Shown: positions 1 to 12,575, counted from the stretch's first letter. The stretch: DNA of 64,000 nucleotides from Haemaphysalis longicornis (GCA_013339765.2 CM023448.1:108553272-108617271); one strand, 5' to 3'. Notes: generated from the sequence alone by a model not told the origin. A program made the numbers and translations.

Positions 1-530
1 TACTGCCTTTGCTTCTATTGCTCTCTTTCGGAGATAAAGGTCCTTGTAAGGTCCATCCTAGGCTTATATTCACAGCGACCAAAGCAGGATCCGTTTCTTC
101 CCGCTGTACCTGGCTCCTTCCTGGAATGAACTTCCAGATCTGGTCTGACCCAACGAGAAGGCTCATTCCTTGTTTAAACTCCATGCCTGGGAAAGCGATG
201 GTGTCAACCACTGGCTTCCCCTCAGTGACCAGGCGTTGCAGAAACGTGTTGCCCTTCGGTGCTTCAGCCACGTCTTCACAAATGAAAGGCACGACGATGG
301 CTTCAATTTCTGCCGACGTGCTGTCATGTTGACTATGAAGGGTCGTCCTGACGACTTTAAACTTTTTCTTGGGGCCTCCAGATCGGCCGAAAACACTTAC
401 GGCCAGATCCGTTTCGCCAATCGCAGCTAACTTGAGCTTAGAGGCGACATCTTGTTTGATGAAAGTCCGCTGACTGCCGTTATCGAAAACTCCACGGACG
501 TAGCAGCAATGTGACGGTGTTTTTATCCAC
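1..530 (-). pseudogene. BEL/Pao aspartic-protease-like region, truncated by the window edge
   Basis: The minus strand encodes a protease-like segment. The active-site triad reads Asp-Asn-Gly (codon for Asp at about 482-484) followed by Ser-Gln-Arg-Thr-Phe-Ile, close to the D-S/T-G-S-x-R-S/T-F-I loop of Pao proteases. Downstream a Gly-Ser-Asp-Gln-Ile-Trp-Lys-Phe stretch and a Leu-Gly-Trp-x-Leu-x-Gly stretch match the part of Pao pol that leads into reverse transcriptase. Asn at the second triad position is unusual and may mark decay. The frame continues to the window edge. Confidence 0.65.
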
Positions 531-559
531 GCCCAGAACGTCTGTAGCAAGACGTCGGT

Positions 560-808
560 GGAGAGTCGCGGGATTGCTGATTTGCGTGTGCTAACGTGCA
601 TCGCTGCATGTCGCGTTTCTGCAGCCTATTCCGGTGGTTTTCGAGCGGTGTCAGTGGTGCACATCGTGGTGGCATGTCGTCGCTTACATGTCCCCACACT
701 GGGCCTTCTTTCGGCAACTCCGTACGAGATGTCCCTGAAACATCGGTCGTCTCTTGCTAGGTGGGTTCGCTTGTCAGCCAAAGGGATGTCGCTCAGACAT
801 TCTTCCAT
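560..808 (-). pseudogene. Degenerate zinc-knuckle-like Cys/His region of BEL/Pao gag
   Basis: On the minus strand a Lys-Arg-Thr-His-x4-Asp-Arg-Cys-Phe-Arg segment is followed by Cys-Lys-Arg-Arg-His-x5-Cys. This resembles the CFxC...CxxCxxxHxxxxC nucleic-acid-binding motifs that close BEL/Pao gag. Several of the usual cysteines are missing or frame-shifted. Its place between gag and protease supports the call. Confidence 0.5.
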
Positions 809-809
809 T

Positions 810-1187
810 CTATGACGTTTGGCGGGACAGAAAAATCAAGACGAAGTTTGTGCCACGGTTGTGCAGTACGGCAGCGGTCGCAATAAACTGCTGCTTCTTG
901 GGCCCTCGGTCAGTCTCCTCACTTCGTTGAGGCTTGCTGATCTGGAAGCTTCTTTCTCTGCACTCGGCTTCCACTCGCAGGAAAGACAGCCGATGTTCTT
1001 TTCTCGTGGAAACGGGGCTCGCAGCAAGGCTTTGCTGTTTGAAGGAATCGACAATGATGTCGCCAGGTATCACCTTTAGGAGCACTTCATTCAGCATAGC
1101 CGCGTAAGTAGAAATTGTGATTCCCAAGCTCTCCAATCCCCTTCGGTTCATTTCAACGCTGTCGTGCAGCTTCCTGAAAGCGGTCAC
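810..1187 (-). pseudogene. BEL/Pao gag, middle part (frame-shifted continuation)
   Basis: This minus-strand frame continues the gag region above. Its first ~50 residues (a TAFRKLHDSV segment followed by GLESLGI, a YAAMLNEVLLKVIP stretch and an acidic DIIVDF-like end) match the part of Pao gag where two neighbouring subunits are usually encoded. The later half is poorer and probably a shadow after another frameshift. It lies between the N-terminal gag piece and the Cys/His region, as expected. Parts of the ancestral reading frame sit in overlapping frames, so the boundaries are approximate. Confidence 0.6.
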
Positions 1188-1280
1188 GTTACTGGCTGAA
1201 TCTAGAGGCCTGACTTCCGTAGATTTTCGAAATGCTTCTGCTCGGTCACTTTTGAATTTCCAAACAGATTCTTCAAGATA

Positions 1281-1922
1281 TCAACAGCATCTTGATAACA
1301 CGACTCTAATCCCTTGCAGACCAGCGATGGCTTCAGCAGCAGCTCCGTCAAGAAGCGAAACCAAGTAGTGGAAACGGTCAATTTTGGACAGCCGGGGATT
1401 CTCATGAACGGAATAACGAAACATGTCCCAAAAAGATTGCCACCTAGTTATCGCTCCGTCAAAGCGCGACAGTTCTAGCTTCGGGAGACGTTCTTCAAAC
1501 TCACGATTAGGTGGTATGGGTTGTCCAGTAGACGTCGCAGCTCGGCGGTCTCCGCTGGCGTCATCAAATAGAGGAGCAGTCTGGAGCGTCGAAGATGACT
1601 TCAACACCTCCATGTGATGCTCGAGTAAGGCCAGTGCGCTGTTCGCTGCGTCGTCATACTCCATGACCGAAGCGTAGTCTTCCGCTGCCTGTTCGTCGGT
1701 CAGGTGGGCTTCAAACTCGGCGTTAAGTGCGGACAATGCTGCATTGCTCGCTCGAAGACGCCCTTTAAAAACACGAAGGGTGGAAAGGTCCAACTGCTGG
1801 GACTGTAGCAGCTGGTCCACCTCGCTGATGATATTCGTGTTCACAGCCCGCCTTGACGCGCGCTTGTTCTTGATCCGTTCCATGCCGGTCGTAGCTTTAG
1901 AAAGGCTCAACCAGCTCGTCAC
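1281..1922 (-). pseudogene. BEL/Pao gag-like region (DUF1759-type), N-terminal part
   Basis: An open stretch of 213 codons is intact on the minus strand. Its first ~110 residues are helical and charged, consistent with a coiled coil. Residues ~145-205 carry the hallmark of Pao-type gag proteins: a Pro-Lys-Leu-x-Leu-x-x-Phe-Asp-Gly segment, then Trp-x-x-Phe-Trp-Asp-x-Phe, and a Lys-x-x-Tyr/His-x-x-Leu-x-x-x-Leu-like segment ending in an Ala-rich turn. This domain forms the particle core in the family. Two Met codons lie near the start; the downstream one, about 14 residues in, starts the conserved basic stretch. The frame is lost near 1281 and homology resumes in another frame, showing a frameshift. 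Confidence 0.75.
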
Positions 1923-1929
1923 GAGAAGG

Positions 1930-2012
1930 CTCGCCGCAATGCTGGCTTGCTTCCTGGATTTTCGGCACCAATATTACGAAAAGCGAAAGCCGTTCTTCAA
2001 AGTTTATTGGCG
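1930..2012 (-). promoter_or_regulatory. Probable LTR end, AATAAA and primer-binding site of the BEL/Pao element
   Basis: On the minus strand an AATAAA (near 2004-2010) is followed about 30 bases later by TTGGTGCCGAAA (near 1963-1974), then the gag leader. TGGTGCCGAAA-type sequence just inside a 5' LTR is typical of a tRNA primer-binding site. The outer LTR edge between 2012 and 2330 could not be placed. Confidence 0.45.
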
Positions 2013-2339
2013 CTGGTCTAGAGCAATGCTAAGCCGTGCACCGTCATACAAGCGCGACGTTCGGGAAACCCATCCGCATACCTACCGCAGACCCCGTGCG
2101 TGCCAACGTGCCACTTCCTTCTCGGAGGGTCTACAATCATCCTTATTGTCCGTGTTGGCGACAAATTAGAAATCCGCAACAGGGACATGGGATGTAGCAA
2201 GGACTGTCCGCATAAGGGGGCCATAAAATTCCAGCGACGCCAATATCTTCAAGGTAGCCAAACAACGGATCCAGGACTTTCCGCCGAAATGATGGAGAAT
2301 GACATAGTCCAAGTATCAGGCTCAGTGTAATTGGTCAAG

Positions 2340-2995
2340 GGTGACTACATGCCATCTTCTGCTGTAACCGGCTCCTTGCGTCGGTGTAGGCGGAGCACTA
2401 AGAGGAATGCTCGACGGTTTCGGGGGTGCCACAGTTGTCGCAATATGAGCTTGGACCCTGGCCTATGCGATGTCAGTAGGCATTAATGAACGCCGCATTG
2501 AGTCGCTGTCTATGAAATAACGTTTCCAGCCGGTGAGGTAGCCGTTCTGGCAGCCTCAGTCTCGTCTGTGGGTTAATTGAGAATAGAAAATCATGATAAT
2601 GTTCCGGAAGGGACCATAAGCGGTTTCTTTCTACTATAGAGCTAGCGTCTTGGTCATAGTTCAGGAATCATTTTTTGTAAAAAAATCTTTCTTTTGTTTT
2701 TAATTTCGAGGCCCCTGCGTGCAGCCTCATCTGCTCTCTGATTTCCTAGTACACCACAGTGTCCAGAGAGCCACTGAAGGGTTAGCGATGGCCAGCAGCA
2801 TACTCGAGATGGTGAAGGTATTTTATTTCGTGCTGGATGGGGTCGTGGATGCTGAAGGAGCTAGCACGTCGCAGTCTCTGTAGGGCGGCTTTCAAATCTG
2901 TGAAAATGGTCCATTGTGTCGGTGGCTGACGAAGGATGTACCGGGTGGCTTCTTTGATTCCATAATGCTCAGCTAGTATGATAAGGCGTTACCGA
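2340..2995 (-). pseudogene. LINE (non-LTR retrotransposon) 3' fragment with RNase H domain
   Basis: Translated on the minus strand from about 2990, this gives an RNase H segment. A Leu-Ala-Glu-His-Tyr-Gly-Ile-Lys-Glu-Ala start is followed by Phe-Thr-Asp-Leu-Lys-Ala-Ala (the conserved acidic TDSxAAL-like site) and a Leu-Ser-Gly-His-Cys-Gly-Val-x-Gly-Asn block typical of LINE RNase H. Further down, Cys-Asp-Asn-Cys-Gly-Thr-Pro-Glu-Thr-Val-Glu-His matches the C-terminal zinc-like motif of these ORF2 proteins. Stops and frame changes are present, for example one inside the SGHCG-side block. The upstream reverse transcriptase is missing. Clade (I-, R1- or CR1-like) not determined. Confidence 0.7.
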
Positions 2996-4204
<1,209 letters not shown>

Positions 4205-6914
4205 AAGGATTCATGTTCCTTCCACGCTTACCAAATTTATGAATCTTTAGTGAATTATCGGCCCTTCGTTGTATGATATTACCCATGCTGCACGTTCATC
4301 TTTAGCAGTATAAATTCAATGTCTCTTTTTTTCTTGGCAACTTGCCTGTTTTCTTAATCAAATAAGGCCCATAAAAACGGTGCCTTCTTTTTTCTAAATC
4401 AATAAAGTGCACTTGCTTACGCCTTTTATTCCTGGCTTAGGGCTTACAATCAGCGCACAAACCTCCACAGCCAGCGAAAGTTCGCAGCTTCTCTGGACGT
4501 CATCGCTCTTGTTTTGAATGTGAACGAAGTAAACGCGAATTACTTGGAATCGGTCGTAACAAGTATGGGCCATGAATGAGGCGCGCCGACATAACGACCC
4601 TGTTTATTCTGGACACACATTCATTGCAGGCTTTTGAAGTGATTAGCAAAGAACACTTTGTGCTCGTCTTCGCTGTCTACCGCAGGATCAAAGCCCTTTT
4701 CTTAAAAACAGAGGGAGTTTCCTTTTTTACGGCATAAAGCGTGACGTCGAAAGCAGTACGCCCGACAGGGCGGTAGCGCCTGCCGCTGCCCACATTGACG
4801 TGCCTTGCTTAAGCGTTGCCATTCTGATTCGCAAGGCCACTAACGCCCTATGGCCTGCGCCACTTCAGACATGAGTCAACCGGTGTCATGTCATGTCACT
4901 ATGACGAACTGGAGTGCCTGGCTATGCTGCAGTCATCAGGAAAACGCAGCCCCCAACTGCGCTGTGTCTTATTTTTGCCTATTCTTTCAGATGGAGAACA
5001 TTACCCAGTATTCAACCTTCCAGTCGCGCAGTTCTTTGTATACTTTCACCGGCATTATAGCAACATTGAGCGCCGCGCCCCACGTTGAAAGTCGATCTAG
5101 GAGGGACCATTCACCGGCGGCTGTGCTCGCGCGAGACGCAAGAGAAGAAAAATGGTCCCCTTCACAAGGTACGCACTGAAAACAGTGCTTCTCTGGTTTG
5201 CCGCATGCCATAATTCAAGGCGCGTGTTCTGTCCTAGCTCCCCGCATTTCAATCGGCTCAAGGTCGCTATTGCGATAAACATAACTTTGTCTCTGAATTG
5301 ACGTGGTCAGGTGGAGCAACTCAACGTTATGGCACGCCGGAGAGAAACTCTCCGAGCGAACGAAGCTCCCCATGCTTGAATGTATAACGTGCGGATCCCA
5401 CTGAAAATCGAGATTGGCAACGGTAATAAAACCGACCGTGCAAGGATTGCGGTAACACGACATACAGATATATCTGATTATTTCCGACTATCTCATTCTC
5501 TGCTATTTTTCCGCGCCTCTATAGACTGCGCCCACGACAGAGAACGGAGAATACCAGACTTCCGTGGGCACTCAAAAAGAGGGGGGAAAACGCAATTCAT
5601 GGTAAAGCACACATAGAACGTTGTATATATACCGACGTATTATTTGACATTATGCTCTTCAAGTGTCCATGTGTCTCGTTTTTCCGTAATTCAACGGGAT
5701 AACTTAATCGTGCGTCCCCCCCCCCCCAAAAAAAAAAGAATGAGACAAAGAACAAAGCCACACGCAAGGTAATACCGAAAACTGACCTGCGGCGGCGAAG
5801 CATGCATTGCAAAGCGTCTTATTTGCAAAACCCAATGTCAGAGCGCGTGTACGGTTTTTCGTGTCGAATGATATGCATGACTTTCATGATTTATTTACTT
5901 CCCCTTTTGATCGCCGTGTTTCATCCCTGAGGGGCATTGTCGCAAAACCGACCAGCGGGAATTTTCAGAATTACAGTTTATTCCTTCGAGCTCCTATATA
6001 ACGGCGTGTGTATATGTGTGCGCTTCAAATACGTGGAAAAGTTAGGGTTCATATAACGAATACAGCGGCGCAAATATCCGCACTTTGGAGTATCCAGGGA
6101 AAGTGGGCAGGTTTTAGGGAGTTCACAGACGAAAATTTCTTGACTGTCCTTCCCCACCCGTGGATGCCGGGATAGCCTACCTGCTGCATAAAAAGGCCAT
6201 GGTTTGCATGCTTCACAAATGCATGTCAGAGCAGCTTCTTTAACACGTTGAACACTCGCTGTGATGATACCTGCGAAAAATGTTTTCGCCTGTTCACTTT
6301 TTGGAAGGTTTTCTTGACGCTTTGTGAGCTTAATTCCGATTGGTTAATGTACAGGCTTGCGATTGGCGCACAAAGAAGCACGGTTTCTTTAAGAGATGGT
6401 ACGCTGCGCCATCATCGTCTACTATAGCACCAGCTGTATAAAGCTGCATGACAGAAGTGTTCAGACATTCGTGGTGTTCGCGCACACAAAATGGTCATCC
6501 CCGTTTCCATCGCATCCTTCGCCGACGCGAGATTTACCAAGAAGCTAAGTCTGTCAAATCATGCCGCAAATAGGCGGCACTCACAGTCTCGCTCCTTTAA
6601 TCGCAGCGCCATCTTTGAGTTAGACTTTCAACGAGCACTGCGATGTGCTGTCCGTGAACAGAAAGATCAGATCGGGCATATATATTCGCCGAAGATGTGT
6701 CACGAATGTGAATGTACGCCTTTGGATGTGCTTAAGTTGATTCGCGCACGGTAGCGCTCTTCATAGTTGTAATCCTCGCGATATAAACATGGTGCTACCA
6801 AATACGCTAAACATGAGCTAGCACATCAGGATGGCTAGATGCCGCTGTCTCACCCTTTGAAAGACGACCCTCTCCGTTTTTTTTTTTTTCTGCCGACGCA
6901 CGGCCGGGCTACAG
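4205..6914. other. Unassigned stretch with short homopolymer runs
   Basis: No convincing gene or known element was seen. A C-run followed by an A-run lies at about 5717-5738, and a T-run at 6878-6890. Open frames here (for example 4850-5179) show no recognisable domain. Confidence 0.4.
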
Positions 6915-6988
6915 CGGCGGCGCCCGCGGCTCCAGCCAGGCCGCGGCCGACGCTGCTGCGTTCGGGACTCCGCCCCCGCGAATTCCAG
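6915..6988 (+). other. Candidate host-gene exon (GC-rich island between splice-like signals)
   Basis: A 74-base segment is very GC-rich in an AT-rich neighbourhood. It is preceded by a T-run and an AG (CTACAG at 6909-6914) and followed by CAG|GTAACG, a good donor. One frame is open through it and would encode a small Ala/Gly/Pro/Ser-rich peptide. This is the best local candidate for host coding sequence, but one short exon without a recognisable domain cannot be confirmed by eye; a GC-rich repeat fragment is equally possible. Confidence 0.25.
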
Positions 6989-8890
6989 GTAACGGCTTGC
7001 TGAATACCTGGTTTCACTCTTTGTAGAGCCACGTTTTGTGAATTCAAGTGACGTCGCATGAGCAATTGTTGTGGATGTTATTTAATGCGCTGCTTTCCAA
7101 CCACTTTCACAGCGTGGATTGGAGCCAATTTTTTTAAGTCGGCTTGACAGCGCTACGTAAACGCAGTGCTTTGAAAAATGTTTTACAGGGGCAATATAGG
7201 CGGTCTTGGACGAAAGTTGCATTTTTATGTGGCGAAGTTGTGACGCTTCAAGCTCTACAAGTACGTAGATATCCTAGTCGAGTTTACATTTAAATGCTTA
7301 CGCATTTAATAACGTAGCGCTCGACGTGCGCAGCCGCTGAGCTGCCGACTCCGTTTATCAGTTCGGTGGCGTGAAAAGGGTCTTCGGTCAGCAGAGCTAT
7401 CCCTCACAGCGCGCGTTGGATCATTACAAAATGCAACTATTATTAACAAATTTGAATGGCGTATGATTTCATTGCCAAGAAGCCAAGTTGCTCCGTGCAG
7501 ATTGGAATGTGGAAGCAAAACCAGATTTGTCGATCCCTGCCGGGGAGAATTTGAGGTTATGCATGTTTGAGTTTGGCCCTCACTTTATCTACCTGGTGGT
7601 TGTCCCCACTTCATGCCTCTCGACGAGTTCTACTTGGTGTCATGTCTTGTTGGTCAGTAGGTAGTAAACGACGCACTGACACTGAAGCACTTGCTCGAAG
7701 CATGGCTGCATCTGGCTATAACGCTCCAGAGTTTATAGTCTATGGCAGTCTATGTCGAATTCAGTAAGAAACCAATAATTTTAAATCTTTTAAACTTAGA
7801 CACAGACATTCTTTGTGGTACACAGCTGTCAGTGGTATGTTATTATTTTGTTAAGGACTCAAACACCACGCAACATTTTAGTAACAGCGTCTTTGAACCA
7901 CTTGCTATTACGAGTACAATCAAATAAGTACCACAGTTAGAATTGCTTGTAGCTATAAAAGTACGCTACTAAATTTTGGTAATGCTATAGGGCTCAAAAT
8001 GGGAATATGCTTTTGTTAACAAACTGTATTCTGTACTGCTTTTAACCTGGCTTTTAGTTTTCAACCAGCTGCGCTCAGAGTACCGCCCATTGTTTTACGT
8101 AGCGAGGGACGTAAATTGCAAAATCTGTGAAGTGATGGAGCCCGTGAATATTCAACCCTTCAGCGGTCGCCTCCCACGAAAAAGTTTTGGTGACGATCAG
8201 TTTCGCCCATGCCTCAGGTTGTATCATTATGTCGAATCACTGTGCTTTGCCATGTAATATATAGCAACACGGCAGTGCACTGTTGCATTACCTAAACATT
8301 AGGCCTTATTTCATTCATCTGAAGGAAAAAATAACAATAACACCTGCGCACGTCTTATGAGTTTGTAAATGCGAATGTAAAAATGTCCGACTGAACGCCG
8401 TAGAGTGCTGCTGGATATGTTGTCGGCGCAGCCAATGTGATCGGGGGATTTCCCGTGAGCATGGAGAGAGCAAAGCTTAAGAGAGGCCTTCATGTCACTT
8501 CTAGTGAAGCCTGTTATGAATCAGCGCGCCGCTGTGCTGCAAGCTTCATGCAGCGCTCTTCTGCTTTGTGGCAGAGCCATATACGTGCTCCTTCCACATG
8601 GACGCCTCTCTGTCGGTGACTCAAGCTTGCAGCGACAGCCAACAGATCCCAACATGCGGCAACGTGCCTGGGAACGGCCGGATCGCGGGCGCCTCTCTGT
8701 CGGCGTGATTCAAACTTCGGCGGCGGCAAACTTGCACGCAGACACTTGTCTGAAGGATGCGGACGCCGTTGCGGAGACCTCCTTTCTCCCCTTTCTCGGA
8801 CTCAGCGTGCGTCGCTGCAACCGACCCCTCACGGACTCTGGAAAGAGTGTTGTGTGTGTCTGTACCATGTCGCGCCGTGTGCAAACAGCA
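6989..8890. other. Unassigned stretch
   Basis: No gene, SINE or tandem structure recognised. The last ~400 bases (8490-8890) are more GC-rich and hold frames open on both strands without a recognisable domain. Confidence 0.4.
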
Positions 8891-8891
8891 C

Positions 8892-9377
8892 AGATAGATA
8901 GATAGATAGATAGAAACTTTATTGTTCATGGGATGGTGGGGCGAATCAGCCGCCTCGGTCCAGGCAGCCGCTGAGGGCCCTGATGATGTGGGCCGCCAGT
9001 TCCCGTTGCTGTTGGAGACTCGCCGCAACAGCCAGCCACTCTCCGGTGTAATTGTGTGGTTGGGTAGGGTTGTAGGGGCACTCCCACAGAATGTGGTCCT
9101 GGGTAGGGGGAATAAGGCAGTGGGGACAGAGTGGGACAGGGGTGTGAAAACTTGTTTGACCATTATCGCTTTGAGTATAGGCCTCGTGTGCTGGTATGGT
9201 GGAGCCACTGAATTTGAACCAGTGGCGCCCCTTGTAGCACCGCGCCGCATTTTTTGCTTGTTCTGTGCTACGCCAGTCCCCGTATCCCGTGCGCAGAGCC
9301 AGCGTGACTGCGCGAAGCGGGCCGTGCGTGAACTGTTCGGCGGTTTCTAATAAATGGGAAGCCCTGAGGAATACCAA
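8892..9377 (-). mobile_element. LINE 3' end with C-terminal ORF2 tail and (TATC)n tail
   Basis: The minus-strand frame 9377-8946 (143 codons) ends a LINE ORF2. A Cys-Pro-His-Cys-x9-His-Ile-Leu-Trp-Glu-Cys-Pro motif near residues 84-100 is the zinc-like motif following RNase H in tick and insect LINEs. An Ala/Gln/Arg-rich helix and a stop follow. About 25 bases after the stop comes AATAAAG, then a (TATC)n tract at 8892-8914, the usual AATAAA-plus-microsatellite 3' end of a LINE. The reverse transcriptase is absent, so this is a 5'-truncated copy; the reading frame kept here suggests moderate age. Confidence 0.75.
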
Positions 9378-10291
9378 AAATAACGACTACTTCACCCATG
9401 GAAGAAAAAAAGACGCCAGCAACCATGTCTTCGGCATCAATGAAAAAAATCAGATCGAGACAGGGCCGCCTATATAGGCCTGAAACGTGGTGTGATTAAA
9501 AAGAATAGTTTAAAATACAAGTGCGGCTGGGGGTAAGCGAAAAATATGGAATATAAATTTCGATGCGTCAGCATTGGAATACCCTAGAGCACAATCTGTG
9601 TAATGCCTGGCATAACTGGCGGCCACTATTAATCCTTGCGTAAAGCTTCGTACCGAAAAATGTCGTCGAGTGCTCGGCCATTAACTGTTCTTGTGCGAGT
9701 AAGAAGGGCCAAAAGATGTTCCGGTTCGGTTGAAACGCCCAGCGGAAAACGAAGTGGACAGTTGCCGTGAAGAGGACGACAACAAAAGGCGCCCTTTGGA
9801 GGCCCAGTGCTGGCGCTAGATTGTGTCAAGATGGCTTTCTTACGGATTAATATCTGAAAAATTGTCAACATTTGCTCGATGCGACTACAAGAAACTTAAT
9901 TCTAAAAAAGAAACCAACATTTGCGCGGGCGCTGCTAAGGACCCGCTTCATGCGGACTATGTGCCTTCATTTTTTACGGACAACGAAGAGGCGGTTATGA
10001 CGGCGAGAAAGACAGCGGAAAGGTTTCTTCTTCTTTCTGAAATTCGTACCATTGGCTAAATCTTCCCATGCTCGCCAGCAGCTACGCGAGCCGTAAGGTT
10101 CTCGCCGAAAATCAAACGCTTGCGCAAAGCTTTCCTCCTGCAATAAATAAGAACGCTGACACTATATACACGGCCGACAGCGGCGAGGACGACGTCGACT
10201 CAACGCAACCAGCAGAAGACCATGACGCATCTGTAACCCCGTGGGAAAGTGTTCAAACGCGGAGCTACCCCATGATGTCACAAAGCGTGCA
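9378..10291. other. Unassigned stretch
   Basis: Nothing recognised. Open frames at 9629-9871 (minus) and 10068-10370 (plus) lack domain signatures. Confidence 0.35.
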
Positions 10292-10299
10292 CGTTCTGG

Positions 10300-10558
10300 C
10301 ATTGGCGAATCCAGAGGGGGGGTCCGGATGTCCTGACCCCCCCCTCAATTTGGGAATTTGTACCCCCTAGAAGAGGACCCCTCAGGTCGTAGAAAAAGTC
10401 TAGCTGAATATTTTTTTCTATTTCTTGTATTTGTTGTTTTAAATATTTCAGTGAATAAAAAAAGACTAATATCCTCATCCTCCTTTTTATCGTCATCATC
10501 ATCATCATCACTGGTAGAAGCTGACTCCCCCCTCAGAAAAAACCTGGATCCGCCCCTG
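10300..10558. mobile_element. hAT-type MITE, 259 bp, with 8-bp target duplication
   Basis: The ends are inverted repeats: CATTGGCGAATCCAGAG on the left and, on the reverse complement of the right, CAGGGGCGGATCCAGGT. This matches the common hAT terminus CAGGGGCGGATCCAG. The element is flanked by the exact 8-bp duplication CGTTCTGG (10292-10299 and 10559-10566), the duplication length of hAT transposition. The interior is AT-rich, non-coding, and contains a short ATC repeat. Confidence 0.9.
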
Positions 10559-10739
10559 CGTTCTGGTCCGTGTAGCCTGTGCGACTGCAGGTTGTTTGCA
10601 CAACTTTTGTTGTGCCAACGGCCAGCAATTTTTACCAGCGCTTGTACGGACGGCCTGCATCAAACTTCCGCCCATGAAGAGGAATGCAACGCCGTGCCGC
10701 GCAAAAGGAACCTCGAGGCAGAAGTTCCGCTATACTTCG

Positions 10740-11886
10740 GCTTGCCAATTTAGCTCCCTTCAGAACTTCGAAATTCTCTCGAAGAATATCAGCGTGGATG
10801 AGCAGATGGTACCGTATTATGGTCGACACAGCTGCAAGATACTTATAAACGGGGAACCAATACGCTTTCTTTACAAGGAATGGAGCCTTTGGTATTCATC
10901 AGGTTATCCCTACAGCATTGATATCTACTGGTGGGAAAAACGACAGTGAAAGCATTAACGTACTGCTTGGAATACGCATTGTTTTGAACGCTCCCATGTG
11001 TGTTGATGTGCCGACAAACCATGTTATTTTCATTGACAATTTTGTCACGCCCCATGCTTAGCTGCAAGATCTGAAAGAACGTGGATTCTCAGCAACGGGA
11101 ACAATGAGGGAGGTCCTGCTGAAGAAATGCCCACTTCCGGATTCGAAAGAACTAGCCAATCAATGCAGAGGATCTTTTGATTTTATGTGCGATGGCGACG
11201 TCCTTGCTGTCAAGTGTAATGACAATAAGTGTGTGTACTTTTCCAAAAATTATGATGGCCTTCACCCAACTGACGCAGCCACCCGCTACATCCAAAAGGA
11301 GCGAACGCGAGTTCCAGTTCCCCAGCCGACAGTTGCCCGATACAACAAGCACATGGATGGGGTCGACCTACTCAACAAGTTTATCAGCGACTATCGTCTT
11401 TGCCTGCATGGTAAAAATTGGTATTAACCATTACTGAGCAATCTGCTTGTAACACTGTGCGTTCCAGCCGGGAGGCTGTGCAAAGAACTAGGGAGTGAAC
11501 CGCCACTTGACCATCTTCAGTTCACAAAGCCCATCGTGTAAGGTCTGCTGACCAAGAAGCTGGACACCCGAGAACGGCCTGGCCTTATAGGTGCTCTTGT
11601 TTTCCACAGCAAGGAAGGCCGCAGGCATCATTTGAGGCCGCTGGGAAAGCAGAGCCGGTGCCGCCAGTGCACAAAAAAACACCAGTGAAGCGCCAGATGT
11701 GCAGCGTTTTCCTCCTCATCCACTTTTCGGCTGCCCACCACGAGTGAAAATAAAGCGCACAAGGAGTACCACGACTTGCTGTTGGCCCACGGGAGGAAGG
11801 AAACAACCCCAGCATGGGTACGCTTAGGGCCATTGTTCCCATTTGGGAACACTGTACTTTGCAAACTACTGATGCCAGTGAAATAA
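10740..11886 (+). pseudogene. piggyBac-family transposase pseudogene, C-terminal half
   Basis: The + strand encodes the catalytic and C-terminal parts of a DDD transposase that cuts and pastes piggyBac elements at TTAA. Visible blocks: Ser-Val-Asp-Glu-Gln-Met-Val-Pro (first Asp codon 10797-10799); Phe-Ile-Asp-Asn-Phe (second Asp 11035-11037); Tyr-Asn-Lys-His-Met-Asp-Gly-Val-Asp-Leu-Leu (third Asp 11365-11367). A Cys/His-rich tail with Arg-Cys-Arg-x-Cys and a final Glu-Tyr-His follows near 11650-11790. All three catalytic Asp codons are kept, but a frame change after 10949, a stop in the second block (near 11061) and stops in the C-terminal part break the gene. The N-terminal half is missing. 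AATAAAA lies at 11882-11888. No TTAA-flanked ends were found. Confidence 0.8.
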
Positions 11887-12339
11887 AATTTATTTTCCGT
11901 GTCAAACTCTACCCTCTAGCCAAGCTGAAATAGTCTGTTTTGTTTTTCTCCCCAACATCTAGTAGTGGTATTTAATAAGTTAAGGTTGGGTTAGATGAAC
12001 ATGTTTAACGTCGGGTGAGAGGCTGCGGTTACGGAGTCATGTGCCCGACGTCCGCGAAAGCCTGCCTAACCCGTGGTCGGTCGCGGTGCAGGGCGTCCCA
12101 GTCCAGCTACCCATGAATGGGGGGTGGGGGGGGGGGGGGGGCTCTGTACGGAGGCTGATGAAGGCCAGAGGTTCGGACGTACATGAAGCCTTGCCAGAGG
12201 CTTGTGGTCCGTCACCTCATGGTACTTCCAGGGTGGTCTAACGGCAGACAAGGTTGGCGTCTTATCATGCGGCTGGCCCGTATGTACGCAGAGAGAGCTG
12301 CTGCCTCTGGAACAAGTCAATGGTTTAGCACATTTATTT
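11887..12339. other. Unassigned stretch with a G-run
   Basis: No gene recognised. A nearly pure G-run lies at about 12119-12140. Confidence 0.4.
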
Positions 12340-12575
12340 ATTTTTATTCAGCCTAACACGTGTCTTTCCATTTAGTTAAGTCTTGTCTTTGTATACTGGG
12401 ACATTCCCATAGCATGCGAGCGAAGCTTGCATGCTCGGGGTAGTGTTTGAATGGGCCGTACAATTCAGAGCGCGCATTTATTATCACGAGTACACAGCAA
12501 TAGGTGACCGTGCAATACAGCGAAAACCCTGACCAATAACAATGGGCCGTCCAAAGGACCAAAGACGCTGCCAAG
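12340..12575 (-). pseudogene. LINE 3' end fragment (C-terminal tail of ORF2)
   Basis: The minus strand encodes a short tail with His-Ala-Ser-Phe-Ala-Arg-Met-Leu-Trp-Glu-Cys-Pro, the same HxxxMLWECP block seen in LINE ORF2 C-termini at 8.9 and 46.4 kb. The stop is followed by AATAAAAATAAATAAA, a typical LINE 3' end. Upstream similarity is lost, so only the last ~40 codons are supported. Confidence 0.55.

Larger units (their letters stand above)
1..1975 (-). mobile_element. 5' half of a decayed BEL/Pao LTR retrotransposon
   Basis: Reading the minus strand from about 1975 down to 1 gives, in order, a primer-binding-like site, a gag-like region, a Cys/His-rich region and an aspartic-protease-like region, which is the order of a BEL/Pao gag-pol. 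Reverse transcriptase, RNase H and integrase would lie beyond the left edge. The coding sequence is split over several frames, so this copy is inactive. Recognition rests on the gag similarity and the protease motif. The family order is established knowledge; the exact clade is not determined. Confidence 0.8.
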
